DNA from: JBCBAP01 sp038532435
Lineage (GTDB): Bacteria; Pseudomonadota; Alphaproteobacteria; Rhodobacterales; Rhodobacteraceae
Assembly (NCBI GenBank): GCA_038532435.1
Contig: JBCBAP010000010.1
Span: 21,336-85,335, forward strand
DNA length: 64,000 nt
Direction: 5' to 3'
Shown here piece by piece: positions 8,635-17,905 of the stretch (position 1 is the first letter of the stretch; each line of letters opens with the position of its first letter). The position numbers were made by a program, and so were the translations under genes. Under the pieces are notes generated by a model. The model had not been told where the DNA came from, searched no databases, and saw only the letters and a list, made by a program, of their open reading frames with translations.

Positions 8635-9261
8635 ATGAAAGACGCCGAAAAGGGCCCGCGCGACAATCGCTGGTACTTCAGCCTGATGGCACCCAACACG
8701 AAGGGCGACCGGTTCGCCTGGCTGGACCCGACCTCGATCTACATAAACGGGGCGGCATTTCAGGACCTGCTGTCCGATCTTCTCGCGGATCTGGAGCATC
8801 TCGACTTCGATGTCGTCGGCGGCCTCGACACCATGGGCTTCGTGCTGGGCGCAGCCATTGCCGCGCGGAGGGATGTCGGTTTTCTGCCGATCCGGAAGGC
8901 GGGCAAGCTCTGCGTGGAAACCGATCGGGTCACCTTCACCAACTATTCCGGACGCACCCAGGAAATGGAGATGCGCATGCCCGCCTTCGCGCCGGACACA
9001 AGGGTGCTGCTCGTTGACCAGTGGATCGAGACCGGCGGCACCATGGAGGGGGCGGTGGAGCTTGTCACCCGACAGGGCGGTCAGGTGAGCGCGCTGTTGG
9101 CCATCGCGGCAGAGGACACGCCCCGTGCTTCGGCCCTGCGCGCGCGCTTTCCGGTCGTGACTGCCATCCCTCCCGGATCCCGCTGGCAGGAAGAGTGCAA
9201 CGCGCAAACGCTCTCAAGTTTCGACCACTACGATCCGCGCCGGGCGTTTCCACGGGCGTGA
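8635..9261 (+). CDS. Adenine phosphoribosyltransferase-like type I PRTase
   Basis: 208 residues. The PRPP-binding loop is recognisable as VLLVDQWIETGGTMEGAVEL (about residues 123-142), aligned with the VLxVDDxxATGGT motif of APRT; one of the two acidic residues is replaced (DQ instead of DD). DVVGGLDTMGFVLGAAIA is the usual helix that precedes the flexible loop, and the loop has the basic FLPIRKAGKL. Such enzymes join a nucleobase to PRPP. It starts 1 bp after the BtpA-like stop. Together with the deaminase operon on the other strand this suggests salvage of an imported base. Confidence 0.7.
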   Translation: MKDAEKGPRDNRWYFSLMAPNTKGDRFAWLDPTSIYINGAAFQDLLSDLLADLEHLDFDVVGGLDTMGFVLGAAIAARRDVGFLPIRKAGKLCVETDRVTFTNYSGRTQEMEMRMPAFAPDTRVLLVDQWIETGGTMEGAVELVTRQGGQVSALLAIAAEDTPRASALRARFPVVTAIPPGSRWQEECNAQTLSSFDHYDPRRAFPRA

Positions 9262-9281
9262 GGCCGGAACGAGGGGAGGTC

Positions 9282-9809
9282 ATGCACCTGCAGGCGCCGA
9301 GACAGATCGACACCCACAGGCTTTCCTTGCGTCCAATTTCCATCAGGGACGCGGTGTTCTTCTTCCGACTGCACGGCGATCCAGCAGTCAGGCGATACCT
9401 CGGGGGGGCGGTTCCCCGGCGCGACCGGATCGCACGGCTCGTGGGGCATCTGAGGGGGGCAGTGCCCGATCATGCTTGGGTCGTGCGGCCTCGATCTGGC
9501 GCGCCCGCGCTGGGCCTTATCGAACTGGGGCTGCACAAGGATGGGCTGGACCATGAGATCTCGTATCAATTCGCTCCGGAAGCGTGGGGGCAGGGTTTCG
9601 CCACGGAGGCAGTTGGCGTGGTCATCGAGCATGGGCTGAGGAAAGCGGGGCTTGCCCGCATCATAGCGGAGACACAAGGCGCCAACGCAGCCTCCTGCCG
9701 ATTGCTGGAGCGTCTGGGGCTGCGCGAGGTTGGACGGCTCGACCGGTTCGGGGCCGAGCAGGTAATCTACGCGACCGCCGTCATCCCACCGGATGGTTCA
9801 CCACGGTGA
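9282..9809 (+). CDS. GNAT family N-acetyltransferase (RimJ/RimL type)
   Basis: 175 residues. It begins with RLSLRPISIRDA, typical of acetyltransferase_3 proteins; the acetyl-CoA loop is EAWGQGFATEAV (about 105-116), followed by NAASCRLLERLGLREVG. ATG 9282 is preceded by GGGGAGG at 5 bp. Acceptor unknown. It follows the PRTase by 20 bp and may be cotranscribed. Its 3' end overlaps the convergent kinase gene by 29 bp. Confidence 0.82.
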   Translation: MHLQAPRQIDTHRLSLRPISIRDAVFFFRLHGDPAVRRYLGGAVPRRDRIARLVGHLRGAVPDHAWVVRPRSGAPALGLIELGLHKDGLDHEISYQFAPEAWGQGFATEAVGVVIEHGLRKAGLARIIAETQGANAASCRLLERLGLREVGRLDRFGAEQVIYATAVIPPDGSPR

Positions 9810-10275
9810 ACCCCTCGTCCGGGCTTGGCAGCACGAAGTGCCTTGTGAATGCGTGGAACTGCGCTTCGGTCACGGAGAACTCGTGCTCCCCTCCGGCGTT
9901 TCGCGCCTGGAGACGCGCGAGGCAAAGCGCGTCGGGAGGATCGAGCACGTGGAGCCTGTGGTCCGCCTCGGTCTGATCGAGGATGGAGCGCATCCAGCGC
10001 CGCTGCTCGACCGTGTTGGCCGCGAAGTCGAGTACGACGGACAGCCGTGCATCGAGCAGGGAGGCCACATGCCCGCGCATCGCGTCCCTCAGCCTGCCCG
10101 AACACCGGAGGAAGTCCTGCCCGGTCGCCAGCTGGTCGGCGAAAAGGGTGTGCAGCCACTCATCCTCCACGATCAGAACGGTCCGGTCCGACCGTGCGAG
10201 ATCTGCCGCCATCGTCGACTTGCCGGAGGCGATCTTGCCGCAGAGCATGTGCAGTATCGGGGGCGTGTCGGTCAT
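9781..10275 (-). CDS. P-loop NTPase, zeta-toxin/small-molecule kinase-like
   Basis: 164 residues. Walker A is GKIASGKST (13-21), with a VEDEWLHTLF segment after it and a lid with VLDPPDALCLARLQARN. This layout is seen in AAA_33 kinases (chloramphenicol phosphotransferase and zeta-toxin-like). No antitoxin partner is adjacent, so a toxin role is not supported. ATG 10275 is preferred to a longer frame that runs into the next gene. Substrate unknown. Confidence 0.7.
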   Translation of the reverse strand: MTDTPPILHMLCGKIASGKSTMAADLARSDRTVLIVEDEWLHTLFADQLATGQDFLRCSGRLRDAMRGHVASLLDARLSVVLDFAANTVEQRRWMRSILDQTEADHRLHVLDPPDALCLARLQARNAGGEHEFSVTEAQFHAFTRHFVLPSPDEGFTVVNHPVG

Positions 10276-10363
10276 GGCTGTTGATCCTCGCTGAAGTCGA
10301 ACCTGTGTTCGCGACAGTGCCGCCTGTCGGGCGACACTGTCGACCACCTCCGTCCCCCCGGAG

Positions 10364-11092
10364 CTACGCGGGGACCGGCTGTCGTCCGGTTTCAGACACA
10401 TCCTGTCCCCGCAGCAGCAGCCAGAAGGCGAAGCCCACCTCGGACAGCGTCACGATGACAAGCAGCCCAACCCGCAATGCTCCGAGTGCCGCAACCTCCG
10501 GGAAGGCGAAGGCATAGACGCTGTCGAGCAGGTAGCCCCATGCCCCGATCATCAGCCCCACGCCGATCGCTCGGGGAAAGCGGCCGGACGTCAGCACCAG
10601 GTAGCCCAGCAGCACGAGGTGCAGGGTGAAGAAAACCTGCCAGATCCACACGCCTGCCCGGTGGATTTCGAGCAGGAAGCCTGCAAGATCAGCGCGTTGC
10701 GCCGCAGTGAAGCTGGTCAGCACCCCGTCGCTGGTCGCCAGCAGATCAGCGCCTGCGTGGAAGAAAAGCATCGCCGACATCACACTCACCATGCTGAGCC
10801 GAGCCATCGCTGCGGCAAAGGAGAGGGTGGGGGAGACCGTTCGGAACATGAAGTAGAGCATCGTCAGCGCGAGGATCTCCAACACCATCAGCAAGAGGTC
10901 CGCCCCGATGCCAAAGTGATAGAGCCCCGTGCGGGACGCGATGTTGGCGACGGTCTGTGCCGCATCGGCCTGCACGACGATCTGCGACGGGACGTAGGCG
11001 ATCGAGAAACCGCCGGCGAGGGCGATGCCCAGATAAAAGACGCCCGTCAGCCTTGCATAGCTGCGCGAGCCGGGATCGGAGAAGACCTGCAT
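10364..11092 (-). CDS. DUF4386 family integral membrane protein
   Basis: 242 residues with about six to seven hydrophobic helices (YLGIALAGGFSIAYV, LLLMVLEILALTMLYFMF, VGLLVIVTLSEVGFAFWLLL). The order of helices and the GVFYLGIALAGG start match DUF4386, a family with no established function. Start at ATG 11092, with AAAGGA 6 bp upstream; a 16-codon longer form is open. Divergent from the LysR gene at 11252, which may control it. Confidence 0.72.
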   Translation of the reverse strand: MQVFSDPGSRSYARLTGVFYLGIALAGGFSIAYVPSQIVVQADAAQTVANIASRTGLYHFGIGADLLLMVLEILALTMLYFMFRTVSPTLSFAAAMARLSMVSVMSAMLFFHAGADLLATSDGVLTSFTAAQRADLAGFLLEIHRAGVWIWQVFFTLHLVLLGYLVLTSGRFPRAIGVGLMIGAWGYLLDSVYAFAFPEVAALGALRVGLLVIVTLSEVGFAFWLLLRGQDVSETGRQPVPA

Positions 11093-11251
11093 TGCGCGTC
11101 CTTTCGCGTGGTTTTGCGCAGACGCCGGATGGCTCATCATCCGCGATGCGCGTGTTGGGTACTGGGATAAGCTGGCCGCGTGTCGCTGCGGTCACCCGGG
11201 ATATAGCCAACGTGCTCGATCAACGAAATTGACCTATATCGGATCTCTGCT

Positions 11252-12169
11252 ATGCAGATCTGTATGGATTGGTCGGCGATCACCTTCGACTGGAACCGCG
11301 TGAGGGCCTTCCTCGTGACCGCCGAGGAGGGATCGCTGTCCGCGGCAGCCCGGGCCCTTGGCCTGTCGCAACCGACGCTGAGCCGTCAGGTCGACGCGTT
11401 GCAGCAGGAGCTTGGCATTGTGCTCTTCGAGCGGTTCGGGCGGGGTCTGGAGCTCACCCCCGCCGGTGCCGATCTGATCGCCCATGCGCGCCGGATGGGG
11501 GAGGGGGCTATGGCGCTTTCCATCGCTGCCCATGGCAAGTCCGACGACATTGCGGGGCTGGTCACGCTCTCCGCGTCGGATCTCTATGCGGGGTTGCTGC
11601 TGCCGCCGATCCTCAAACGGCTCAAGGCCATCGAGCCAAGCATTACCTTGCGCATCGTCGCGGATAACGAGGCCAGCGACCTCTTGCGGCGGGAGGCCGA
11701 CATCGCGATCCGCAACTTTCGCCCGAAGGAGCCCGACCTGGTCGCCCGCCGACTGCCCGACGCGGGGGCGAACTTTTTCGCGGCCTCCGCCTACCTCAGG
11801 GAGCATGGCCCGCTTGCCACGCCGAACGACTGGTCACGCCCGTCGCTGATCACCCCGGGGGAGGCGGAAGGCTTTCTCGACGTCCTGGGCAAGATGGGTC
11901 TGCCCGCGGTGCCGTCTTCGGTCGCCTACGAGTGCACAAGCTACCTCGCGATGTGGGAGATGGTGCGCCAGGGCCTCGGCGTCGGGATCATCGACACGGC
12001 CATCGGCGACCGGGAGGCGGACGTTGCACGGGCAGCACCGGGTGTGCCGGACATCCCGTTTCCGATCTGGCTGACCGCCCACCGGGACATCCTCACGAAC
12101 CGGCGCATGCGGCGCGTGTTCGACTTTCTGCTGGAGGAGTTGAGTCTGGAGCGTAAGGGCGCGCGCTGA
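11252..12169 (+). CDS. LysR family transcriptional regulator
   Basis: 305 residues. The winged helix is clear: VRAFLVTAEEGSLSAAARAL, then SQPTLSRQVDALQQELG (about residues 17-54). The rest is the substrate-binding effector domain. An internal ATG at 11264 is an alternative start. It lies head-to-head with the DUF4386 gene over 159 bp, the usual arrangement for a LysR regulator and its target. The effector is unknown. Confidence 0.87.
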   Translation: MQICMDWSAITFDWNRVRAFLVTAEEGSLSAAARALGLSQPTLSRQVDALQQELGIVLFERFGRGLELTPAGADLIAHARRMGEGAMALSIAAHGKSDDIAGLVTLSASDLYAGLLLPPILKRLKAIEPSITLRIVADNEASDLLRREADIAIRNFRPKEPDLVARRLPDAGANFFAASAYLREHGPLATPNDWSRPSLITPGEAEGFLDVLGKMGLPAVPSSVAYECTSYLAMWEMVRQGLGVGIIDTAIGDREADVARAAPGVPDIPFPIWLTAHRDILTNRRMRRVFDFLLEELSLERKGAR

Positions 12170-12175
12170 GCGCCC
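12157..12175. terminator. Short GC hairpin between convergent lysR and hsp20 genes
   Basis: GGGCGC (12157-12162) pairs with GCGCCC (12170-12175) around a 7-nt loop that includes the lysR stop codon. There is no T-run on either side, so it is at best a weak bidirectional terminator between the convergent genes. Confidence 0.3.
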
Positions 12176-12187
12176 GCGCCGTCAGCT

Positions 12188-12601
12188 TCAAGGCTTCGAG
12201 ATCTCGATGCGCTGGACCACCGTCTCCGGCACCGCCCGGGTCAGATCCACGTGCAACAGACCCTGTTCGAGCCGCGCGGCCCCCACCTCGACGCCATCGG
12301 CGAGCACGAAGCTGCGCTGGAACTGACGCGCGGCGATCCCGCGGTGGAGGAAGACGCGCCCCGCGCTGTCATCCTTCTGCCGCCCACGGATCACGAGCTG
12401 GCTGTCCTCGACGGTGATCTCCAGATCCTCCTCGGCAAAGCCCGCGACGGCAAGGGTGATGCGGTAGGCCGCCTCCCCCAACTGTTCGATATTGTAGGGC
12501 GGGTAGCCGTCATTGCCGGATTTGGCGGTGCGCTCCACCAGACGGTCGAGCTCTTCAAATCCCAGGAGGAAGGGATGCGAGGCGAAGGAGACGCGGGTCA
12601 T
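12188..12601 (-). CDS. Hsp20/IbpA-type small heat shock protein
   Basis: 137 residues. An alpha-crystallin domain spans about 35-130 (YNIEQLGEAAYRITLAVAGF, EEDLEITVED, FLHRGIAARQFQRSF), with the FExLDR...ERTAK N-terminal arm found in alphaproteobacterial IbpA proteins. It holds unfolded proteins for refolding by other chaperones. ATG 12601 has AAGGA about 8 bp upstream. The usual ROSE RNA thermometer could not be recognised in the short 5' region. Confidence 0.88.
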   Translation of the reverse strand: MTRVSFASHPFLLGFEELDRLVERTAKSGNDGYPPYNIEQLGEAAYRITLAVAGFAEEDLEITVEDSQLVIRGRQKDDSAGRVFLHRGIAARQFQRSFVLADGVEVGAARLEQGLLHVDLTRAVPETVVQRIEISKP

Positions 12602-12690
12602 GTCAGGTCCTTGGTTCAAGCGACGCGAGGCGCGGCCCCGTGCGGCAGCCGCACCCGCAATATGGGGGGAGCGGCTGGGGCGGGCAAGGG

Positions 12691-13269
12691 TCAGTCCCCT
12701 ACCGCCTCGCGCCAGTGCCGCCGGCAGAGCGAGACATAGCTCTCGTTGCCGCCCACCTGCACCTGCGGACCGTCCTTGAGCGGTGTGCCATCCGGGCCGA
12801 GCCGCACGACCATCGTCGCCTTCCGCCCGCAATGGCAGATCGTGCGCACCTCCCGCATCTCGTCCGCAATCGCGAGGAGCGTGGCTGACCCGGGGAAGAG
12901 CTCCCCCCGGAAATCGACCCGCAGGCCGTAGCACATCACCGGCAGGTCGAGATCGTCCACCGCACGCGCGAGCTGCCAGACCTGCTCGCGAGAAAGCCAT
13001 TGCGCCTCGTCCACCAGCACGCACGTCACCGGCCCTTTCTCGAGGCGGGCCGCGATCATGTCGAACAGGTCTGAGGTCTTGGCGTAAGTGTCCGCCTCCG
13101 CCGCGATGCCGATGCGCGACGAGATCTGCCCCGTCCCCCCCCGGTCATCGAAATCGGCGGTGAGCAGATACGTGTCCATCCCCCGCTCGATGTAGTTGTA
13201 GGAGGCCTGCAGCAGGATTGTGCTCTTGCCGGCATTCATGGTGGAGTAGTGGAAGTAGAGTTTGGGCAT
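12691..13269 (-). CDS. tdk: Thymidine kinase
   Basis: 192 residues, the normal length for type II TK. P-loop HYSTMNAGKST (7-17), VLVDEAQWLS (Walker B with catalytic Glu), and a zinc lobe with CHCGRKA and a final CRRHW. It phosphorylates thymidine with ATP for dTTP salvage. Its ATG shares one base with the stop of the upstream mrr gene (TAATG), so it is translated from the same message as carB-mrr. Confidence 0.93.
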   Translation of the reverse strand: MPKLYFHYSTMNAGKSTILLQASYNYIERGMDTYLLTADFDDRGGTGQISSRIGIAAEADTYAKTSDLFDMIAARLEKGPVTCVLVDEAQWLSREQVWQLARAVDDLDLPVMCYGLRVDFRGELFPGSATLLAIADEMREVRTICHCGRKATMVVRLGPDGTPLKDGPQVQVGGNESYVSLCRRHWREAVGD

Positions 13270-14180
13270 TAGTAGTCTTGGAAGAAGGTTGGGTGGACCG
13301 TAACCTCTTCGACCATCTTAATGGACACTCCTAACCCGAACTGTTTAAGCAGATCGCACAAGCGGTCACCATCGATGAGATCAATCGCAATCGCGCCATC
13401 TCTAGTAGCTTCCTCGGAAGCTTGTGACGTGAATGTGCCGGTGGTGATGAAGAGTCCTTTGTCAGCTCGACCTTGAAGTGCACCGCGAAAGTCTCGAATC
13501 TCCTTTGAACCGACGCTGCCCTTCCATCGTTTGCATTGGAAATAAACTTGAAACGAGACAAGGTTTACCCGCAGGACACCAATCCCATCAACACCACCGT
13601 CCGCGGTCTTTCCGCGAACTTCAACTTTGATAAATCCCGCTTCACGAAGGAGGCGCTGCGACAACCTTTCAAAACCTGACGGTGAAACCAGCCCAAGTGT
13701 TTGTAGTAGCTCTTCTTTCCATCCGCGACCAACTCCATCTTCGTCGGTTTGAGATAGCTCCAACAGTGGCGGTTCGTCTTTGCGCTTCTTGTTTTCCTGT
13801 ATCTTTGCTCGCTTTTGCTTCTGACGCTCACGTTCTTCGGCTTGGACTTGCTGATAGATCGTCTCACAATGATCTAAGCTTTCAACCAACTCTCCTGCCT
13901 CTGTCAGAGCCCACACCCCTCGGGAAGAGTTTTGTACTGCACCGCCGCGCTTCAGATACGTGCGAGCCCAAGCAAGGAAGTAGTTGAGTTTTGGCCGCTG
14001 ATCATTGGGCATCGTGATCTGTTGTTCGGCCTCGGAAACGCCTTCCAACTCAACGACACGCTCATCTAGCTCTTGAAGATTGGCGGAGCCTCCAATGTCT
14101 TTCAGGGCATTGACGGTGGCTAGCATCAGCTTCGAGACTTCGGGCGCTCGACTGTCTTCTATCTCAAATGTTCTTTTCAT
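13269..14180 (-). CDS. mrr: Mrr-type restriction endonuclease
   Basis: 303 residues. The N-terminal half has a winged-helix Mrr_N-like domain and a charged coiled segment (EERERQKQKRAKIQENKKRK). The C-terminal Mrr_cat domain has the PD-(D/E)xK core: GFERLSQRLLREAGF, then DGGVDG and FQCKR. Mrr enzymes cut modified (methylated) foreign DNA. Codon use is visibly more AT-rich than that of the flanking carB and tdk genes, a sign of transfer. It has no cognate methylase nearby, as expected for a type IV enzyme. It sits 5 bp after carB and overlaps tdk by 1 bp. Confidence 0.85.
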   Translation of the reverse strand: MKRTFEIEDSRAPEVSKLMLATVNALKDIGGSANLQELDERVVELEGVSEAEQQITMPNDQRPKLNYFLAWARTYLKRGGAVQNSSRGVWALTEAGELVESLDHCETIYQQVQAEERERQKQKRAKIQENKKRKDEPPLLELSQTDEDGVGRGWKEELLQTLGLVSPSGFERLSQRLLREAGFIKVEVRGKTADGGVDGIGVLRVNLVSFQVYFQCKRWKGSVGSKEIRDFRGALQGRADKGLFITTGTFTSQASEEATRDGAIAIDLIDGDRLCDLLKQFGLGVSIKMVEEVTVHPTFFQDY

Positions 14181-14185
14181 CGTGG

Positions 14186-17100
14186 CTATGAAGCTAGCAC
14201 TTGACCCTGCAACGCCATAACCCCCAGTTCTCCCTCCCGCGCATTGCGCAAGGCCCGCGCGACCGCGCGTGCGCCGGCGGCGGTGGTGTAGTAGGGGATC
14301 TTGTCGTAGAGGGCGACGGAGCGGATGTCGCGTGAATCCTCCACGGACTGGGTGCCTTCGGTTGTGTTGAAGACGAGTTGCACCGCGCCGTCCTTCATCC
14401 GGTCGACCACGTGGGGCCGGCCCTCATAGACCTTGTTGACCCGTGCCGCCTTGAGCCCGATCTCACCGAGCCAGGCCGCCGTGCCCTCGGTGGCGATCAG
14501 GTCGAAGCCGAGGCTCGCCATGGTCTCCACCGCCTCGGCCATGATCGGCCCCTTGTCCGTATCCTTGACAGAGACGAAGACCGTGCCGCCCTCGGGCAGG
14601 GTCACGCCCGCGCCGAGCTGGCTCTTGAGGAAGGCCCGCTCGAAGGAAGTGTCGAAGCCCATGACCTCCCCGGTTGACCGCATCTCAGGGCCCAGCAGCG
14701 TATCGACGCCCGGGAAGCGGGCGAAGGGAAGCACGGCCTCCTTGACCGCGATCTGCTCGGGCTCCGCCGGTTTCAGGTCGAACGCGTCCAGCGTCTCACC
14801 CGCCATCAGGCGTGCCGCGATGGCCGCGATCGGGCTGCCGACGGCCTTCGCCACGAACGGCACGGTGCGGGAGGCGCGCGGGTTGACCTCGAGCACGAAG
14901 ATCTCCCCGTCTTTGACCGCGAACTGCACGTTCATCAGCCCCACGACGCCGAGGCTGAGCGCCATCGCCTCCGCCTGCCGCTTGAGCTCCGCGATCGTCT
15001 CCGCATCGAGCGAGTAGGGGGGCAGGGAGCAGGCGCTGTCGCCGGAATGGACGCCCGCCTCCTCGATATGTTCCATGACGCCCGCCACATGCACCCGCGT
15101 CCCGTCGCAGAGCGCGTCCACATCCACTTCGACAGCGCCGGAGAGGTAGCTGTCGAGGAGCACCGGGCTGTCGCCGCTCACCACCACCGCGTCGCGGATG
15201 TAGCGGTCGAGCTGCGCCTGATCCCGGACGATTTCCATCGCGCGGCCGCCGAGCACGTAGGACGGGCGGATGACGAGCGGGAAGCCCACGGTTTTCGCAA
15301 TGTCGAACGCCTGTTCGGGAGAAGAGGCGATGCCGTTCACGGGCTGCTTCAACTCAAGATCGTGGAGGAGCTTCTGGAACCGCTCCCGATCCTCGGCAAG
15401 GTCGATGGCGTCCGGCGGCGTGCCCAGGATCGGGATCCCTTCCGCTTCCAGCGCGTTGGCAAGCTTCAGTGGGGTCTGCCCGCCGAACTGGACGATGACA
15501 CCGTGAAGCGTGCCGCTTTCGCGCTCCACCCGGAGGATCTCCATGACATGCTCAAGCGTCAGGGGCTCGAAATAGAGCCGGTCGGAGGTGTCGTAGTCGG
15601 TGCTGACGGTCTCCGGGTTGCAGTTGACCATGATGGTCTCGTACCCGGCGTCCGTCAGCGCAAAGCAGGCGTGGCAGCAGCAATAGTCGAACTCGATGCC
15701 CTGGCCGATCCGGTTCGGCCCGCCGCCGAGGATGACGACCTTCTTGGCGGTGGAAGGCCGCGCCTCGCACTCGACCTCGCCCATCATGTCCGCCTCGTAG
15801 GTGGAGTACATGTAGGGCGTCTGTGCCTCGAACTCCGCGGCGCAGGTGTCGATCCGCTTGTAGACGGCGGTCACACCGGCGAGGGTCCGCGCCCGGCGCA
15901 CCTCCACCTCCGGCAGGCTCGCGAGTTTCGCGAGCCGTGCGTCGGTGAAGCCCATCATTTTCAGGGCGCGCAGGCCCGCCGTGTCCTTGGGCAGGCCCGC
16001 GACGCGCACCTGCTCCTCCGCATCGACAATTTCGCGGATCCGGGCGAGGAACCAGGGGTCGAAACTGGTCGCCGCCCCGATCTCCGTATCGTCGAGGCCC
16101 AGCCGCATCGCCTGCGCCACGAGGCGCAACCTGTCCGGGGTCTGCGCGCTGATCGCGGCGACGACCGCTTCCTTGCTGTCTTGCGCCCCCGGGATCTCGA
16201 TCTCATCGAACCCCGTCAGACCGGTTTCCATGGATGAAAGCGCCTTCTGAACGCTTTCGTGGAAGGTCCGGCCGATGGCCATGGCCTCGCCCACGGATTT
16301 CATCGCCGTGGTCAGCGTCGGCTCCGCACCGGGGAACTTCTCGAATGCAAAGCGCGGGATCTTCGTGACCACATAGTCGATTGTCGGCTCGAAGGAGGCG
16401 GGTGTTACACCGGTGATGTCGTTGTCGAGTTCGTCGAGCGTGTAGCCCACTGCGAGCTTCGCCGCGATCTTGGCGATCGGGAACCCTGTGGCCTTCGAGG
16501 CCAGCGCGGAGGAGCGGCTGACCCGCGGGTTCATCTCGATGACGACGATGCGCCCGGTGTCCGGGCTGACCGCGAACTGCACATTCGAGCCGCCGGTCTC
16601 CACCCCGATCTCACGTAGCACCGCGATCGAGGCGTTGCGCATCATCTGGTATTCCTTGTCGGTCAGCGTGAGCGCCGGTGCCACGGTGATCGAATCGCCC
16701 GTATGCACCCCCATCGGATCGACGTTTTCGATGGAACAGATGATGATGCAGTTGTCCGCATGATCGCGCACCACTTCCATCTCGTACTCTTTCCACCCGA
16801 GCAGACTCTCGTCGATCAGGATCTGACTGACCGGGGAGGCGTCGAGGCCGGAGCGGCAGATCCGCTCATAGTCTTCACGGTTGTAGGCGACCCCGCCGCC
16901 GGTCCCCCCGAGGGTAAAGGCCGGGCGGATGATCGCCGGAAGTCCGACCTCGCCAAGGGCTGCCATGCACTCCTCGATCGAGTTCGCAATGGTCGCTTTG
17001 GGATTTTCGAGCCCGATCCTGTCCATCGCCTCGCGGAAGAGTTTCCGGTCCTCCGCCATCTCGATGGCGTCCCGTTTGGCACCGATGAGCTCCACACCAA

Positions 17101-17431
17101 ACTCCTCAAGGACCCCCATATCGTCGAGCGCGAGGGAGGTGTTGAGGCCCGTCTGTCCACCCATCGTTGGCAGAAGCGCGTCTGGACGCTCCTTTTCGAT
17201 GATCTTGGCAACAATCTCCGGTGTGATGGGTTCGATGTAGGTGGCATCGGCCATGTCCGGATCGGTCATGATCGTGGCCGGGTTGGAGTTCACCAGGATG
17301 ACCCGGTAACCTTCCTCCCGCAGTGCCTTGCAGGCCTGTGCGCCGGAATAGTCGAACTCGCAGGCCTGCCCGATGACGATGGGCCCCGCACCGATGATCA
17401 TGATCGAGGAGATATCGGTTCTCTTGGGCAT
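14186..17431 (-). CDS. carB: Carbamoyl-phosphate synthase large subunit
   Basis: 1081 residues, full length. Two ATP-grasp halves (IMIIGAGPIVIGQACEFDYS at the start and VVILGGGPNRIGQGIEFDY near residue 568) and a C-terminal MGS-like allosteric domain from about 940. It makes carbamoyl phosphate from glutamine-derived ammonia, bicarbonate and two ATP, for arginine and pyrimidine synthesis. The small subunit carA is not in the window. The ATG at 17431 gives the conserved PKRTDI start. No frameshift was seen. Confidence 0.97.
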   Translation of the reverse strand: MPKRTDISSIMIIGAGPIVIGQACEFDYSGAQACKALREEGYRVILVNSNPATIMTDPDMADATYIEPITPEIVAKIIEKERPDALLPTMGGQTGLNTSLALDDMGVLEEFGVELIGAKRDAIEMAEDRKLFREAMDRIGLENPKATIANSIEECMAALGEVGLPAIIRPAFTLGGTGGGVAYNREDYERICRSGLDASPVSQILIDESLLGWKEYEMEVVRDHADNCIIICSIENVDPMGVHTGDSITVAPALTLTDKEYQMMRNASIAVLREIGVETGGSNVQFAVSPDTGRIVVIEMNPRVSRSSALASKATGFPIAKIAAKLAVGYTLDELDNDITGVTPASFEPTIDYVVTKIPRFAFEKFPGAEPTLTTAMKSVGEAMAIGRTFHESVQKALSSMETGLTGFDEIEIPGAQDSKEAVVAAISAQTPDRLRLVAQAMRLGLDDTEIGAATSFDPWFLARIREIVDAEEQVRVAGLPKDTAGLRALKMMGFTDARLAKLASLPEVEVRRARTLAGVTAVYKRIDTCAAEFEAQTPYMYSTYEADMMGEVECEARPSTAKKVVILGGGPNRIGQGIEFDYCCCHACFALTDAGYETIMVNCNPETVSTDYDTSDRLYFEPLTLEHVMEILRVERESGTLHGVIVQFGGQTPLKLANALEAEGIPILGTPPDAIDLAEDRERFQKLLHDLELKQPVNGIASSPEQAFDIAKTVGFPLVIRPSYVLGGRAMEIVRDQAQLDRYIRDAVVVSGDSPVLLDSYLSGAVEVDVDALCDGTRVHVAGVMEHIEEAGVHSGDSACSLPPYSLDAETIAELKRQAEAMALSLGVVGLMNVQFAVKDGEIFVLEVNPRASRTVPFVAKAVGSPIAAIAARLMAGETLDAFDLKPAEPEQIAVKEAVLPFARFPGVDTLLGPEMRSTGEVMGFDTSFERAFLKSQLGAGVTLPEGGTVFVSVKDTDKGPIMAEAVETMASLGFDLIATEGTAAWLGEIGLKAARVNKVYEGRPHVVDRMKDGAVQLVFNTTEGTQSVEDSRDIRSVALYDKIPYYTTAAGARAVARALRNAREGELGVMALQGQVLAS

Positions 17432-17905
17432 GGGCGGACCTCGGCTGACGGCGATTGCGCGCGCTCGGGCGCGGACAAATTGCGAGGGGTTTACGGGTGA
17501 ACCCGCGCCGGTGCAACCGGCAATCGCGCCTGAACAGAAGCCATCGCCAACAGGCGGAAATCCGCCAGTAATAGTTGCTAATAGAGAGTAATTTTGTTAG
17601 CGTCGACGTGTCGCGGATTACTTGGTGCGAACATCGATCGGACGACAGTGGTGTGTCTTGAGTGCGATCTGAAAGGCGACGGGGCAGTTATCAAAAAGAA
17701 CCGCACGGTCGGATGCGGCGCAAGAGGCCGGGGCGACGCTCTCGGATATCGGACACTATTGCGATGTGGGCGATGGATACTCCCCGCGTTGCAGACGCCT
17801 CATGGTGGGTTCCCCCCCACATTAACCACCATGCGGCGTGGCCATCCCTCACTCCCCCACCCCAGAGGGATGGCCGTCCGACCGGAGCGGGCGTAGTCTC
17901 CAAGG
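17432..17905. other. 474-bp intergenic region between carB and a GNAT gene
   Basis: No convincing gene. Small open frames here have no ribosome site and no family resemblance. A short hairpin, GGCGG (17553-17557) and CCGCC (17562-17566) around AAAT, lies about 120 bp upstream of carB and could be part of its leader. The region around 17570-17595 is AT-rich and may hold the carB promoter, but no clear -35/-10 pair was found. Confidence 0.4.

Noticed and set aside
9781..10275. Zeta-type toxin
   Set aside because: Only P-loop and lid features are seen; no antitoxin gene is adjacent, so a generic kinase call is safer.
15047..16237. Nearly 400-codon plus-strand frame inside carB
   Set aside because: Antisense to a complete, conserved carB; GC-rich codon bias produces long complementary frames.
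17594..17896. 100-codon plus-strand frame upstream of the GNAT gene
   Set aside because: No ribosome binding site and a Cys/Arg/Gly/Pro-rich composition unlike genes here.
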